Part shown: one piece after another, positions 1-9,362 of the stretch | Numbering within the stretch: the stretch's first letter is position 1 | Layout of the letters: every line of letters begins with the position of its first letter | Assembly: GCA_031180725.1 (NCBI GenBank) | Contig: JAPSLO010000003.1 | Coordinates: forward strand, 418,741 to 482,740 | DNA: 64,000 nucleotides | Direction: 5' to 3' | DNA from: Roseomonas sp. | Lineage (GTDB): Bacteria; Pseudomonadota; Alphaproteobacteria; Acetobacterales; Acetobacteraceae | Made by a program: the position numbers and the translations under genes | The notes under the pieces: generated by a model | The model's database searches: none | What the model was told of the DNA's origin: nothing | What the model saw: the letters and a program-made list of their open reading frames with translations, nothing else

Positions 1-22
1 GCGGAAAGAAGTCCCGGAAACC

Positions 23-1957
23 TCAGTCGCGCAGGTCGGGAGGCGCGGCTTCGGCGGCCAGGCGGCGCACCGCCTCGGCGAGTTCCAGCGTCTCCTGCTC
101 GCGGCCCGGCAGGCGGCGCAGCACCAACGTGCCCTCCTCCGCCTCCTTCCGGCCGACCACCGCCAGCACGGGGACGCGCTGGTCGATATGGTCCACCACC
201 TTGCGGTTGATCTTCTCGTTCCGCAGGTCGAGCGTCACGGAGAGCCCCGCCTTCTGAAGCGCCGCCGCCGCCTGCCTGGCGAAGGGAGCGGCATCGTCCA
301 CGATGGTCGCCACCACCACCTGCACCGGCGCCAGCCAGAGCGGGAAGCGGCCTGCATACTGTTCGATCAGGATGCCCAGGAACCGCTCGAAGCTGCCCAG
401 GATGGCGCGGTGCAACATCACCGGGCGCTTCCGGCTGCCGTCCTCGGCCACGTATTCGGCGCCCAGCCGCTCCGGCAGCACAAAGTCCACCTGAAGCGTG
501 CCGCATTGCCAGTCGCGGCCAATCGCGTCGCGCAGCACGAATTCCAGCTTCGGGCCGTAGAAGGCGCCCTCCCCCGGATTCAATTCGTATTCCACGCCGG
601 CGATGCGGCAGGCTTCCTTCAGCGCGCCTTCCGCCCGGTCCCAGATGGCGTCGTCACCGGCGCGCTGGGCCGGCCGATCGCTGAACTTCACGCGGAAGGC
701 GTCGAAGCCCAGATCCCTGTAGATGCGAGAGAGCAGCGCGACGAAGCGCACCGTCTCGTCGGCGATCTGCTGCTCCTCGCAGAAGATATGCGCATCATCC
801 TGGGTGAAGGCGCGCACGCGCATGATGCCGTGCAGCGCGCCCGACGGCTCGTAACGGTGGCAGGCGCCGAATTCCGCCATGCGCAGCGGCAATTCGCGGT
901 AGCTGCGGATGCCCTGGTTGAAGATCAGCACATGGCAGGGGCAGTTCATCGGCTTCAGGGCGAGGTGCTTATGCGCCTCGTCCTTATCCTCCACCGTCGC
1001 CATGAACATGTTCTTGCGGTAGTTCTCCCAGTGGCCGGACGCTTCCCACAGGCGCCGGTCCAGCACCTGGGGGGTCTTCACCTCCTGGTAGTCGGCGGCT
1101 TCGAGCTGACGGCGCACATAGCCTTCCACGGTGCGGTACAGCCGCCAGCCCTTCGGATGCCAGAAGACCGATCCGGTCGCCTCCTCCTGCAGGTGGAAGA
1201 GGTCCATTTCCCGGCCGATCTTGCGGTGGTCGCGCTTCTCCGCCTCTTCCAGCTGATGGAGATAGGCCTCCAGCTCCTTGCGGTCGCGCCAGGCAGTGCC
1301 ATAGATGCGGCTGAGCACGGGATTGCGGTGATCGCCACGCCAATAGGCGCCGGCCACCTTCATCAGCTTGAAGGCGTCGCCGACATCGCCGGTGGATCGC
1401 ATATGCGGGCCCCGGCAGAGATCCACCCATTCACCCTGCGAGTAGAGGCTGATCTCCTCGCTATCCGGCAGGTCGCGGATCAGCTCCACCTTGAAGCGCT
1501 CGCCCTTCTCCTCGAACAGGCGGATGGCGTCTTCGCGGCCGACCACCTGGCGCTTGAAGGCGGCGTTGCGCGCGATGATCTCGCGCATCTTCGCCTCGAT
1601 GGCCGGGAAGTCCTCCGGCGTGAAGGGCTCGTTGCGGGAGAAGTCGTAGTAGAAGCCGTTCTCGATGGGCGGGCCGATGGTCACCTGCGTGCCGGGGAAC
1701 AGCTCCTGCACGGCTTCCGCCAGGACATGCGCAGCATCATGCCGGATCAGCTCCAGCGCCTGCGGGTCCTTGCGAGTGATGAAGCGCAGGCTGGCATCCC
1801 GGGCGATCTCGGAATCGAGGTCGCGCAGCTTGCCATCCACCTCCATGGCGAGGGCAGCCTTGGCCAGGCCGGGGCCGATCGAGGCCGCGACCGTCGTGCC
1901 GGTGACGGGCCCGTCGAAGACGCGCACGGAACCGTCTGGCAGGGTGATCGCGGGCAT
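23..1957 (-). CDS. thrS: Threonine--tRNA ligase
   Basis: This is class II threonyl-tRNA synthetase, which charges tRNA-Thr with threonine in the cytoplasm and edits mischarged serine. The 644-residue product has the usual full length. An N-terminal TGS domain (about residues 1-60) is followed by the editing domain with HxxxH (H73, H77). The catalytic core carries the MNCPCH zinc-site segment, motif 2 ([14 protein letters not shown]) and motif 3 ([11 protein letters not shown]), and an anticodon-binding domain closes the protein. I start at the ATG giving MPAITLPDG, because this is the canonical TGS start; the 23 in-frame codons upstream are Arg/Pro-rich and look non-coding. The stop lies 22 bases from the window edge, so whether infC follows cannot be seen. 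Confidence 0.97.
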   Translation of the reverse strand: MPAITLPDGSVRVFDGPVTGTTVAASIGPGLAKAALAMEVDGKLRDLDSEIARDASLRFITRKDPQALELIRHDAAHVLAEAVQELFPGTQVTIGPPIENGFYYDFSRNEPFTPEDFPAIEAKMREIIARNAAFKRQVVGREDAIRLFEEKGERFKVELIRDLPDSEEISLYSQGEWVDLCRGPHMRSTGDVGDAFKLMKVAGAYWRGDHRNPVLSRIYGTAWRDRKELEAYLHQLEEAEKRDHRKIGREMDLFHLQEEATGSVFWHPKGWRLYRTVEGYVRRQLEAADYQEVKTPQVLDRRLWEASGHWENYRKNMFMATVEDKDEAHKHLALKPMNCPCHVLIFNQGIRSYRELPLRMAEFGACHRYEPSGALHGIMRVRAFTQDDAHIFCEEQQIADETVRFVALLSRIYRDLGFDAFRVKFSDRPAQRAGDDAIWDRAEGALKEACRIAGVEYELNPGEGAFYGPKLEFVLRDAIGRDWQCGTLQVDFVLPERLGAEYVAEDGSRKRPVMLHRAILGSFERFLGILIEQYAGRFPLWLAPVQVVVATIVDDAAPFARQAAAALQKAGLSVTLDLRNEKINRKVVDHIDQRVPVLAVVGRKEAEEGTLVLRRLPGREQETLELAEAVRRLAAEAAPPDLRD

Positions 1958-2022
1958 CGGGGGCTTCCGGGCTCCTGTTTGGAAAAAGCGGGCGGGGAAT
2001 TGGCGCCGGCCGCGCCGCGGCG

Positions 2023-2979
2023 TCAAGTTTGCGGCGCGCGGGGCTGGGTCGCAGCAGCCGGCGCGCCGCGACCAGGCAGGCCGGCGAGCGCCGCCTGCAC
2101 CGCTTCGACCGGCAGCGCGGCCAGCGGGAGGTGCCGCAGCACCTCCGTCGCCTCGCCGCGCGGCGCGCAGAGAGAAGGGTCGCTGTCCTCGCCGAACAGG
2201 GCGAGCGTCGGGCAGCCGGCAGCGGATAGAAGGTGGGTAGGCCCCGTGTCGTTGCCCAGGGCCCAGTCCGCTTGGCGGCCCAGTGATGCAATCTCGGCGA
2301 AGCTTGTCCGGCCGGTCAGGTCCAGCGTCCCCGGCGCGGCCTCGCGGATCGCGGCGGCCAGCGGCGCCTCCGCCGGGCCGCCGATCACCGCCACCGGCAG
2401 GCCCGCTTCCGCGGCGATCCGGGCGAAGCCTTCCACCGGCCAGCGCTTCAGCGGCCGCAGGGGCGAGGCCCCGGGCACCAGCAGCGCGAAGCGTGGCGGC
2501 AGGCGGAAGCGAGAGAGGTCGGCATCAAGCCAGGCCAAGTCCGGCGGCGGCACCTCCGTGATGCCGGCCATGCGGAGCTGGTCCCGTTGCCGGTCCAGCG
2601 TATGCATCGCATCCCGGTGCGGATTGGCATGTGGATGGGACGCCCCGCGGGCGATTCCGGACCACTCCGCCCGCCCGCCTACGAACCAGCGATAGCGGGA
2701 GGACCGGCTGGAGGTCTGGAGATCGTACACCCGGTCAAAGCGGGCCGCGTGCAGGCGTCGCACCAGGGCCAGCATGGCGCCGGGCCGCGACCAGGAAGGA
2801 CGGCCATCGGCCCAGACCTCGTCGAACCAGGGGCTGCGCCGCGCCAGATCGGCAAAGGGTGGCGTGGTCAGCAGGGTAATGTGCGCCCCGGGATGATGCG
2901 CGCGGATGGCCGCGAAGGGGCCGAAGGACTGCACGAAATCGCCAAGCGCGCCCAACCTGATCACCAGGATGCGCTTCAC
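2023..2979 (-). CDS. Glycosyltransferase family 9 (heptosyltransferase-like)
   Basis: This is a 318-residue GT-B glycosyltransferase of the ADP-heptose:LPS heptosyltransferase type, expected to add a sugar to lipopolysaccharide core or a related glycan at the cytoplasmic membrane. The N terminus ([14 protein letters not shown]) is the typical GT9 opening. The C-terminal [17 protein letters not shown] segment is the family's nucleotide-sugar-binding signature. The start is a GTG that overlaps the stop of the upstream glycosyltransferase by four bases (GTGA), so the two are probably translationally coupled. The same frame stays open to about 4314, but that extension reads antisense-style Arg/Gly-rich residues and is not coding. 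The acceptor is unknown. Confidence 0.9.
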   Translation of the reverse strand: MKRILVIRLGALGDFVQSFGPFAAIRAHHPGAHITLLTTPPFADLARRSPWFDEVWADGRPSWSRPGAMLALVRRLHAARFDRVYDLQTSSRSSRYRWFVGGRAEWSGIARGASHPHANPHRDAMHTLDRQRDQLRMAGITEVPPPDLAWLDADLSRFRLPPRFALLVPGASPLRPLKRWPVEGFARIAAEAGLPVAVIGGPAEAPLAAAIREAAPGTLDLTGRTSFAEIASLGRQADWALGNDTGPTHLLSAAGCPTLALFGEDSDPSLCAPRGEATEVLRHLPLAALPVEAVQAALAGLPGRGAPAAATQPRAPQT

Positions 2980-4097
2980 GCCAGCAATTCCCGGTAGACG
3001 CCGATGGTCGCGCGCTGCATCGCCTCGGTCGTGTAGTCCCGCAGCACGGCGGCGCGGGCGGCGGCGCCGACGGCCGCGCGTTCCGCCACTGGCAGCGCCA
3101 GCACCCGCGCCAGCGCCGTCGCCAGCGCCACGGCATCGCCAGCCGGCACGCGCCAGCCGGTGACGCCCTCCTCCACCGTCTCCCGTGGGCCACCGAGGTC
3201 GGAGGCGATCACCGGGCGGGCCATGGCCTGGGCCTCGATGACGGTGCGGCCGAAGGCCTCGGGGTCGGTGCTGGCATGCACCACCACATCGGCGGCCAGC
3301 AACGCCACATCCAGCGCCCGCACATGCCCGGCCATCACCAGGCGCGAACCCAGCCCCAGCGCATCGGCTTGGCCGCGAAGCTGTTCCGCGAAAGCCTCGC
3401 TGCCGCCGCCGGCCAGCACGCCGATGGCATCCGGCAGGCGGGCCAAGGCCTCCACCAGCACCCCCTGCCCTTTCCAGCGGGTCAGCCGGCCGGGCAGCAG
3501 GATCACCGGCTGGACCGGCGTCGCGCCCCAGGCGGCGCGCTGGGCCTGGACGGCCTCGGGCGGGATACGGGCAGGATCGAAGCGGCGAGGGTCGACACCG
3601 CGGGGGATCAGCCGGATGCGGTCGGGAGGCGTGCCGTGCCGAGACTCGATCAGCGCCGCGATGAAGCGGCTGATGGCGATCACCCGCTCGCCGCGCGCCA
3701 TGACGGAATTGTAGAGCCGCTTGCCCGGGAAGCCCTCGTTGTAGGCGCCGTGATAGGTGGTGACGAAATGCGCTCCGGTGCGCCGGGCAGCGAGCCAGGC
3801 AGACCAGGCCGGCGCGCGGGACCTGGCATGCAGGATCGCCACCCCCTCCTGCCGCACCAGATGCGCCAGGGCGGCGGCATTGGCCCAGATCCGGCCAGGC
3901 GCCTTGGTATCCAGCGGCAGGGTGATGTGGCGCGCGCCCACCGCGGCCAGTTCCGCCGCCATCGGCCCGCCGGCCGAGGCGACCAGGGAACGGTAGCCTG
4001 CGGCGGCGATCGCCTCCGCGATCTCGATGGTGCCGCGCTCCACCCCGCCCGAGACGAGGGCGGGCAGCACCTGCAGGATGGCGGGCGGAGGGGGCAT
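2976..4097 (-). CDS. Glycosyltransferase family 4 (group 1)
   Basis: This is a 373-residue GT-B retaining glycosyltransferase. The N-terminal VLPALVSGGVERGTIE resembles the acceptor-side glycine-rich loop of GT4 enzymes. The C-terminal EAFGRTVIEAQAMARPVIAS carries the E-x7-E nucleotide-sugar-binding motif, followed by GGPRETV. It is the first gene of a two-gene unit with the family 9 glycosyltransferase (4-base overlap), suggesting successive steps in LPS-core or surface-glycan assembly. Its promoter must lie in the 182-base divergent spacer shared with the enolase-superfamily gene, which also contains a palindromic operator candidate at 4171-4188. Substrate and acceptor cannot be read from the sequence. 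Confidence 0.9.
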   Translation of the reverse strand: MPPPPAILQVLPALVSGGVERGTIEIAEAIAAAGYRSLVASAGGPMAAELAAVGARHITLPLDTKAPGRIWANAAALAHLVRQEGVAILHARSRAPAWSAWLAARRTGAHFVTTYHGAYNEGFPGKRLYNSVMARGERVIAISRFIAALIESRHGTPPDRIRLIPRGVDPRRFDPARIPPEAVQAQRAAWGATPVQPVILLPGRLTRWKGQGVLVEALARLPDAIGVLAGGGSEAFAEQLRGQADALGLGSRLVMAGHVRALDVALLAADVVVHASTDPEAFGRTVIEAQAMARPVIASDLGGPRETVEEGVTGWRVPAGDAVALATALARVLALPVAERAAVGAAARAAVLRDYTTEAMQRATIGVYRELLA

Positions 4098-4170
4098 GGC
4101 GGCCCCGGGTTACCGCCCCGCGCCTGACCCGGCTATCCCCCCTCCGGCACCCCTGCCCCCACGCCACGCC

Positions 4171-4188
4171 ATTCCGGCATACGGAACC
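4171..4188. promoter_or_regulatory. Palindromic operator candidate (TTCCG-N5-CGGAA)
   Basis: The inverted repeat TTCCG-GCATA-CGGAA lies about 92 bases upstream of the enolase-superfamily start and 74 bases upstream of the divergent glycosyltransferase start. The surrounding 18-mer matches 17 of 18 bases with the site at 6499-6516, in front of the Bug-type receptor gene. The arms resemble sites of IclR-type regulators, but no regulator gene sits beside it, so that assignment is a guess. Confidence 0.6.
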
Positions 4189-4279
4189 GGCGCGATCGTC
4201 GCCGCCGGCGCCGGCAGCGCCATGATATCGCCCGGCCTTGTACGCCGTCCCGCCGGGCGGCCGGTCCGGGAGGATGCGG

Positions 4280-5344
4280 ATGAAGATCGTGACCGTGGAG
4301 CTGCGCCCCTGCACTCAGCGCCAGGCAGATGCGGGATGGACCTTCGCCCGCGCCACCGTGCCGGAACTGCAGGGCTGGGTGATCGCCCTGACCGATGAGG
4401 ACGGGATTACCGGCCTGGGCTACGCCCACGCCATCCCCGCCATCACCACGCATGGCGCGGGGGCCGAGGCGGCGCTGCACTTCTTCCGCCCCATGCTGCT
4501 GGGGCGCGACCCCGCCGACCTTGCCGGCATCATGGACCATGTCGAAGCCGTGCTGGCGGGCAACCGATCGGTGAAGGCCGCCATCGACATGGCGCTGCAC
4601 GACCTGCTGGCGCGCCGGGTCGGCCTGCCGCTCTGCATGCTGATGGGTGGCCGCTTCCGTGACCGCATCCCGCAATCGCGCATCCTCTCCATCAAGGCGC
4701 CTGCCCAGATGGCCGAGGCCGCCGCGGCGCTGGCGGCCAAGGGCTACCACAGCCTGAAGCTGAAGCTCTCCGGCGACGCAGTGCTGGATGCGCGGCGCCT
4801 GGCTGAGGTGCGCGCAGCCGTGGGCAGCGAGGTCACGCTGACCGTGGATCCCAACCAGTCCTACAGCGCGAAGGGCTTCCTGGCCGCCTGGAAGGGCATG
4901 GAGCCCCATGGCGTCGCGCTGGTGGAACAGCCGGTGCCGGCGGCGGACTGGAAGGGCCTCGCCCTGATCACCCAGACCTTGCCCGTGCCGATCGAGGCTG
5001 ACGAGTCGGTGGAGACCATCGCCGATGTGCTGCGCGTGGTGGAAGGGCGCGTGGCCGATGTGGTGAACCTGAAGATCACCAAGCTGGGCGGTGTGCGCAA
5101 TTTCGTCACCGCGGCGCGCATCCTCGAAGCCGGCCAGATCGCGGCGCGGGTCGGTGCCGCCTTTGGTCCCGCACTGCTGCAGGCCGCTGCCGCCCATGCC
5201 GCGGCCACGCTGCGGCACCTGCCCTTTGCCTGCGAGCTGTCGGAACACGACCACATCCTGGACGACCCCTTCACGCCGCTGCCCATCGAAGATGGCATCA
5301 TCGCGGTGCCGCAGGGGCCCGGCTGCGGCGTGACCTACGCCTGA
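4280..5344 (+). CDS. Mandelate racemase/muconate lactonizing enzyme family protein
   Basis: This is a 354-residue enolase-superfamily enzyme that would abstract a proton alpha to a carboxylate on a small organic acid. It has the muconate-lactonizing-enzyme arrangement: K160-x-K162 on one barrel strand, metal ligands D190 (TVDPNQ), E216 (VEQPVP) and D241 or E242 (EADES), and a lysine in NLKITKLGG (K265 or K268). This fits racemase, epimerase, cycloisomerase or dehydratase chemistry; the substrate is not predictable. I chose the ATG at 4280 because GGGAGG ends six bases upstream; an in-frame ATG at 4274 abuts that ribosome site and is less likely. A shared operator suggests co-regulation with the receptor gene at 5466-6422. 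Confidence 0.9.
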   Translation: MKIVTVELRPCTQRQADAGWTFARATVPELQGWVIALTDEDGITGLGYAHAIPAITTHGAGAEAALHFFRPMLLGRDPADLAGIMDHVEAVLAGNRSVKAAIDMALHDLLARRVGLPLCMLMGGRFRDRIPQSRILSIKAPAQMAEAAAALAAKGYHSLKLKLSGDAVLDARRLAEVRAAVGSEVTLTVDPNQSYSAKGFLAAWKGMEPHGVALVEQPVPAADWKGLALITQTLPVPIEADESVETIADVLRVVEGRVADVVNLKITKLGGVRNFVTAARILEAGQIAARVGAAFGPALLQAAAAHAAATLRHLPFACELSEHDHILDDPFTPLPIEDGIIAVPQGPGCGVTYA

Positions 5345-5350
5345 TGGCGT

Positions 5351-5384
5351 GCCTCAGGCCGGCGCTGCTTCCGGCGGCTTGGCT
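5351..5384 (+). repeat. Copy A of a short intergenic repeat
   Basis: This 34-base GC-rich segment begins seven bases after the stop of the enolase-superfamily gene. It aligns with the first 36 bases of a longer element at 31332-31437, differing at about four positions and a 2-base gap, and both copies end in CCGGCGGCTTGGCT. Both sit immediately after a stop codon, like a REP-type or transcript-end element. The rest of the 121-base spacer holds no gene. Confidence 0.5.
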
Positions 5385-5465
5385 CGTCGTGCCGAAGGCC
5401 GCCTTTGGCGTGAAGCACATGCGGCGGGCCGCTGGTCGGTGCTGGCGGGGCGCCCGGATCGCCCG

Positions 5466-6422
5466 TCAGCGCAGGCCCAGCTCGCGCACCAGCCGCTCGC
5501 TCATCCGGTCCTCCTCGGCCAGCGCCGCCGCCAGTTCGGCGCGGTCCTGCAGCAGGACATCGTTGTAGGCGCGGCGCATCGCCTCGGCATAGCTGGGCGC
5601 CGCGGCAGCGCGCAGGAAGACCTGCTGCAAGCGGTCGAGGATCGGCTCCGGCGTACCCTTCGGCGCGAAGAAGGCGAAGCGCGTCACCAGGTCCACATCC
5701 AGCCCTTTCTCCTTCAGCGTCGTCAGATCCGGCAGCGCCGCAATGCGCCGCGCGCCGGTCTGCGCCAACGGCAGGATGCCGTGTGATTCGACGGTGGGCA
5801 TCACGATGCCCGGCGCGCCCACCACCAGGTCGATGTCGCCGGCCAGCAGCGCCGTCATGGCCGGCGCGATGCCGGCATAGGGCACGTGCAGCAGCTTCAC
5901 CCCGGCGGCGCGCGCCATCACCTCCCCCGCCAGATGCGGCGAACTGCCGATGCCGGGAGAGCCGAAGGTTAGCCCCTCCGGCTTGGCGCGCGCCTGCGCC
6001 ACCATCTCCTCCACGGTGCGGAAAGGGGCATTGCGGCGGGCGGCGACCATCAGCGGGATGGCGACCACGGTGCAGACCGGGGCGAAATCCTGCACGGTGA
6101 AGGGCAGGTTCTGCATGCGCGGCACCACCGTCAGCGCCGCCGTGCCAGCGAAAAGCAGCGTATAGCCATCGGGCGCGCTGGTGCGCACGCGGTTGGCGCC
6201 GATGCCGCCCCCGCCGCCCACCACGGAATCGATCAGCACGGGCTGACCCAGCGCCTGCGCGAAATCCTGCTGCAGGACGCGGATGTACTGGTCGGTGCCA
6301 CCCGCGGCGTAGGGCACGATCACGCGGATGGGGCGGGTCGGATAATCCTGCGCGCGGGCGATGGTGGCCGCGGCGGTTGCGAAGGCTCCGGCCAGCAGCA
6401 GGGGGCGTCGTGCAATGGGCAT
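5466..6422 (-). CDS. Bug/TctC-family tripartite tricarboxylate solute receptor
   Basis: This is a 318-residue periplasmic solute-binding protein of the tripartite tricarboxylate transporter (Bug) family. A signal peptide (about residues 1-25, MPIARRPLLLAG to ARA) is followed by QDYPTRPIRVIVPYAAGG, the family's conserved mature start and first ligand loop. FGSPGIGSSPHLAGE and HVPYAGIAPAMTALLAGDIDLV are further family landmarks. No TctA or TctB membrane component is nearby, so the permease must be elsewhere or the protein may act as a sensor. I start at MPIARR because the 32 codons before it lack signal-peptide character. The operator at 6499-6516 lies about 80 bases upstream and matches the one before the enolase-superfamily gene, which suggests a shared carboxylate ligand. 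Confidence 0.9.
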   Translation of the reverse strand: MPIARRPLLLAGAFATAAATIARAQDYPTRPIRVIVPYAAGGTDQYIRVLQQDFAQALGQPVLIDSVVGGGGGIGANRVRTSAPDGYTLLFAGTAALTVVPRMQNLPFTVQDFAPVCTVVAIPLMVAARRNAPFRTVEEMVAQARAKPEGLTFGSPGIGSSPHLAGEVMARAAGVKLLHVPYAGIAPAMTALLAGDIDLVVGAPGIVMPTVESHGILPLAQTGARRIAALPDLTTLKEKGLDVDLVTRFAFFAPKGTPEPILDRLQQVFLRAAAAPSYAEAMRRAYNDVLLQDRAELAAALAEEDRMSERLVRELGLR

Positions 6423-6498
6423 CCTCTTGGCCTCGGACGTTTCCTCAGTCCTGGCATCCTGCCCAAACCGAGGCCGTGCCGGCGCCGATTCCGCACGC

Positions 6499-6516
6499 AT
6501 TCCGGAATACGGAACC
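6499..6516. promoter_or_regulatory. Second copy of the TTCCG-N5-CGGAA operator
   Basis: The inverted repeat TTCCG-GAATA-CGGAA is about 77 bases upstream of the Bug receptor start. The 18-mer around it is identical to the site at 4171-4188 except for one spacer base. The two sites face genes more than 2 kb apart, in convergent orientation. A common regulator is the simplest explanation. Confidence 0.6.
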
Positions 6517-6543
6517 ACCGTCCGGGGCGGGGGGCCTCGCCCC

Positions 6544-7446
6544 TTAGCGCCGCCTGGCGCGCACGCGTTCGCGATGGGCCGTGTAGATCCCGCTGGCCGC
6601 GATCACTGCCGCCCCCACCAGAGTCCAGAGGTCCGGCACCCCGCCGAAGAACACCGCCCCGAGCAGGCCGGAGGTGATGAGCTGGCAATAGGTGAAGGGC
6701 GCGAGCACCGAAGCCGGCGTCGCGCGATAAGCCAGCACCACCAGGAACTGCGCCGTGGTGGCGACCAGCCCCATCAGTAAGCCAAGCCCCACCTGCGCGG
6801 GGCTAGGCCACTGGAAGCTGAAGGGCAGTACTAGGTTCAGCGCCGCGAAGCCGGTCACGGCCGTCCAGAACAGCGTCGTCTCGGGCGGGTCCGCCGCGCC
6901 CATGCGACGCGTGATGATCAATGCCGCCGCCCAGCACGAGCAGGAGAGCAGCGGGAAGATCGCAGCCCAGGTGAAGGCGTCCGTCCCCGGGCGGACGATG
7001 ATGAGCATTCCGAGGATGCCCACTCCAATCGCCGTCCAGCGCCGCCAGCCCACCTGTTCGCCAAGCACCAGCACCGAAAGCAGGGTGACGATGGCCGGCG
7101 AGACGAAGTTGATGGCGGTCGCTTCCGCCAGCGGCAGGTGCTGCAACCCGGTGATGAACAGCACGCCGGAGCCGACGATCGCCAGCCCCCGCAACACCTG
7201 CAATCGCGGCGCCCGCGGCCGAAGCCGCGCCAGCCCGCCGCGCCGCAGGAAAGGGATGGCGGCCAGGGCGACGAAGGCCAGGTAGCGCAGCCAGGCGACC
7301 TCCACCGCCGCAAGCCCCTGCCCCAGATACTTGGCCAGCGCATCGGATACGGAAAACAGCGCGAGCGAGCCGAGCATCAGGGGAATCCCGCGCATCGGCT
7401 CGTCGCGCAGCGTCGTTGTCTGGCCGGCCATGCCGGCAGGAAGCAT
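6544..7446 (-). CDS. EamA/DMT-family transporter
   Basis: This is a 300-residue inner-membrane protein of the drug/metabolite transporter superfamily with two EamA repeats and about ten transmembrane segments. The first repeat begins GIPLMLGSLALFSVSDALAKYLGQ and contains LPLAEATAINFVSPAIVTLLSVL, a characteristic EamA segment. The second repeat starts around residue 155 and ends in a basic tail (RERVRARRR). Substrate is unknown; relatives export amino acids or other small metabolites. The start is uncertain: ATGs at 7446, 7431 and 7395 are all in frame and none has a strong ribosome site. It lies 39 bases after an unknown gene on the same strand and may be co-transcribed with it. Confidence 0.88.
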   Translation of the reverse strand: MLPAGMAGQTTTLRDEPMRGIPLMLGSLALFSVSDALAKYLGQGLAAVEVAWLRYLAFVALAAIPFLRRGGLARLRPRAPRLQVLRGLAIVGSGVLFITGLQHLPLAEATAINFVSPAIVTLLSVLVLGEQVGWRRWTAIGVGILGMLIIVRPGTDAFTWAAIFPLLSCSCWAAALIITRRMGAADPPETTLFWTAVTGFAALNLVLPFSFQWPSPAQVGLGLLMGLVATTAQFLVVLAYRATPASVLAPFTYCQLITSGLLGAVFFGGVPDLWTLVGAAVIAASGIYTAHRERVRARRR

Positions 7447-7485
7447 GGGCCGGGGGCGGTGGTCCAGCCGGATAGCGGTGCGCCC

Positions 7486-8106
7486 TCAATGCGGCGGCCC
7501 CTCCGGCGTGCGGGGGTGCCAGGTGGGCGGGGCGGAGGCACGCGATTCGGCGCCATTCATGGCCAGCAGCCCGCTCGCCAGGCGCAGGAGCGCGCGGGCA
7601 GCGTGCCGGCGGATGGCGGCGGCGCCTTCCTGCCCCTCGGGCAAGGTGCAGCCGGCGAGTGTGATGGCGCTGCCCAGGATGCGGGCTTCCATCGCATGGA
7701 TCACGGTGGGTGCATCGGCGTCGCGGCCGAACTCGGCGTCCAGCGCCTCTCCGGCCCGGTCCACCTCCCGCTCCACGCGCTCATCCTCCGCCTGGACCGC
7801 TAGGATTTCGGCCGGCGGGTCCGGCTCCTCCCCCGCGACCACTTGCAGCAGGCCCAATGCGGCAAGCAGCGACTGGAAAGCACCATCCTCCGGCCCGCGC
7901 GCGGCGAATGTGCCGAAGGCAACGGACAGCGCGGCTTCCCCAAGCAACTCGCAGCGTGGCTCTGGGAGCGTCTCGGGGGCTGCGGGTTCCAGACCAGGCG
8001 GCGTGGCGGCCTCGGCGGCGCAGGTCGGGGGCAGCCCCTCGCCGGCACAGGCGCGGCTGAGGATGGCAAGGGCTTCGAGCAGCTTGCGGTCCGTGATCTC
8101 GGCCAT
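7486..8106 (-). CDS. Hypothetical protein
   Basis: I do not recognise this 206-residue protein. It is rich in Ala, Glu and Leu, has no signal peptide and no transmembrane segment, and looks mostly helical and acidic in the middle (AVQAEDERVEREVDRAGEAL). Coding is supported by a reasonable start (MAEITDRKLLEALAILSRAC) and by amphipathic helix patterning over the N-terminal 150 residues; the last 20 residues are Pro-rich and probably disordered. It precedes the EamA transporter gene by 39 bases on the same strand and diverges from the AI-2E family gene. No function is assigned. Confidence 0.55.
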   Translation of the reverse strand: MAEITDRKLLEALAILSRACAGEGLPPTCAAEAATPPGLEPAAPETLPEPRCELLGEAALSVAFGTFAARGPEDGAFQSLLAALGLLQVVAGEEPDPPAEILAVQAEDERVEREVDRAGEALDAEFGRDADAPTVIHAMEARILGSAITLAGCTLPEGQEGAAAIRRHAARALLRLASGLLAMNGAESRASAPPTWHPRTPEGPPH

Positions 8107-8235
8107 GGCGCGGCTCCGGTTGTGTGCGGAGGAGACGCGCGGGCGGGAGACATGTTCCAGTCATGCCGCACGGGCCGTTGAACGCTCGCGCCAGCGGCAC
8201 GTTGGGGGGGCGTCACGGAAAGGGGACGCCAGCGC

Positions 8236-9306
8236 ATGGGCAAACCGACCGCACCGCGGAACGCAGCAGGAGATGACCGCTGGTGGGGCGAGATCGCCTT
8301 TCTTCGGCGGGTGCTGATCGTGGCCGGTGTGGCGGCGCTGGCGCTGCTGATCTGGACGGCACGGGATGCCCTGCTGCTGGCCTTCGCTGCGGTGCTGGTG
8401 GCGGTGATGTTGCGGGCAGTGGCGGACTGGCTGCAGCACCATCTGCGCTTACCGGCGCGCTGGGGCGTGACGGCGGCCTGCCTGGTGATCGCCCTGCCGC
8501 TGCTGGCGGTCTTCGTCCTGGTGGGCAGCGAGGTGCGGTCGCAATCCGCGGAGCTGATGACCAGCTTGCCGCAGTCGCTGGAGGCGCTGTTGGGCCGGCT
8601 GGGGCTGGACGGGGTGCTGAGCAGTCGGTCCGCGGCCGATGCTTCCACCGTGGGTCGAGTGGCCCGGGAAGCCGCCGGCTTTGCAATGCAGGCGCTGGAT
8701 GCGCTGGGCGCGCTGGCGGTGGCGGTGGTGGCCGGGGTCTTCATCGCCGGCGACCCAGCGCTCTACCGGCGCGGCGTGGTGTGGATGGTGCCGCGCAGCC
8801 AGCAGAGGCGCGTCGAGGAAGCCCTGGGCGCCAGTGGAAGGGCCCTCCGCGTCTGGCTGCGGGCGCAGCTGATGGCGATGCTGGCGGTAGGCGTGCTGAC
8901 AGGGCTGGGTGCCTGGGCCATCGGCCTGCCGGCGCCGCTGGCGCTCGGGCTGTTCTCCGGTCTGGTGGATATCGTGCCGCTCATCGGCCCCTTCATCGGC
9001 GCCATCCCCGGCCTGCTACTGGCGATGAACCAGGGGTGGGAGACGGTTGCCTGGACGGCGGCCATGTATCTGCTGGTGCAGCAGATCGAGGGGAATCTGC
9101 TGACCCCGCTGCTGGGTGAGCGGATGCTGGCCATCCCCCCTGCCCTGCTGCTGTTCAGCGTGATGGCGGCGGGCGCCGTATTGGGCGTGGGGGGCGTGCT
9201 GCTGGCCGCGCCGTTGACCGTGGTCACCATGGTGCTGGTCGGCCAGCTCTATGTGCGGGAAACGCTGGGCCGGCCGGTGGAGGTGCCGGGCGAGCACGAA
9301 GGCTGA
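8236..9306 (+). CDS. AI-2E family transporter (PerM/TqsA-like membrane protein)
   Basis: This is a 356-residue polytopic inner-membrane protein of the AI-2E exporter family. Two or three N-terminal transmembrane segments (residues about 25-110) are followed by a soluble linker and a C-terminal bundle. The C-terminal part carries family features: LVDIVPLIGPFIGAIPG, then a VQQIEGNLLTPLLGERM segment, and a final VLLAAPLTVVTMVLVGQLYVRE helix. Members are proposed to export autoinducer-2 or ions, but most have no tested substrate. AAGGGGA ends about nine bases before the ATG. The xanthine-dehydrogenase-family gene starts 56 bases after the stop on the same strand, so they may share a transcript without an obvious functional tie. 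Confidence 0.9.
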   Translation: MGKPTAPRNAAGDDRWWGEIAFLRRVLIVAGVAALALLIWTARDALLLAFAAVLVAVMLRAVADWLQHHLRLPARWGVTAACLVIALPLLAVFVLVGSEVRSQSAELMTSLPQSLEALLGRLGLDGVLSSRSAADASTVGRVAREAAGFAMQALDALGALAVAVVAGVFIAGDPALYRRGVVWMVPRSQQRRVEEALGASGRALRVWLRAQLMAMLAVGVLTGLGAWAIGLPAPLALGLFSGLVDIVPLIGPFIGAIPGLLLAMNQGWETVAWTAAMYLLVQQIEGNLLTPLLGERMLAIPPALLLFSVMAAGAVLGVGGVLLAAPLTVVTMVLVGQLYVRETLGRPVEVPGEHEG

Positions 9307-9362
9307 GCGGACTTGCCCGCCCCGGCGCGGCGCCGCAAGGTCACGCGCTGGCAGGAGGATGA

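Noticed and set aside
188..2695. 835-codon open frame on the plus strand
   Set aside because: It lies antisense to thrS and the family 9 glycosyltransferase, has a His/Gln/Arg-rich composition and no domain sense. It is a high-GC shadow frame.
2980..4314. Long N-terminal extension of the family 9 glycosyltransferase frame
   Set aside because: It overlaps the whole family 4 glycosyltransferase gene in another frame, and its composition is non-coding.
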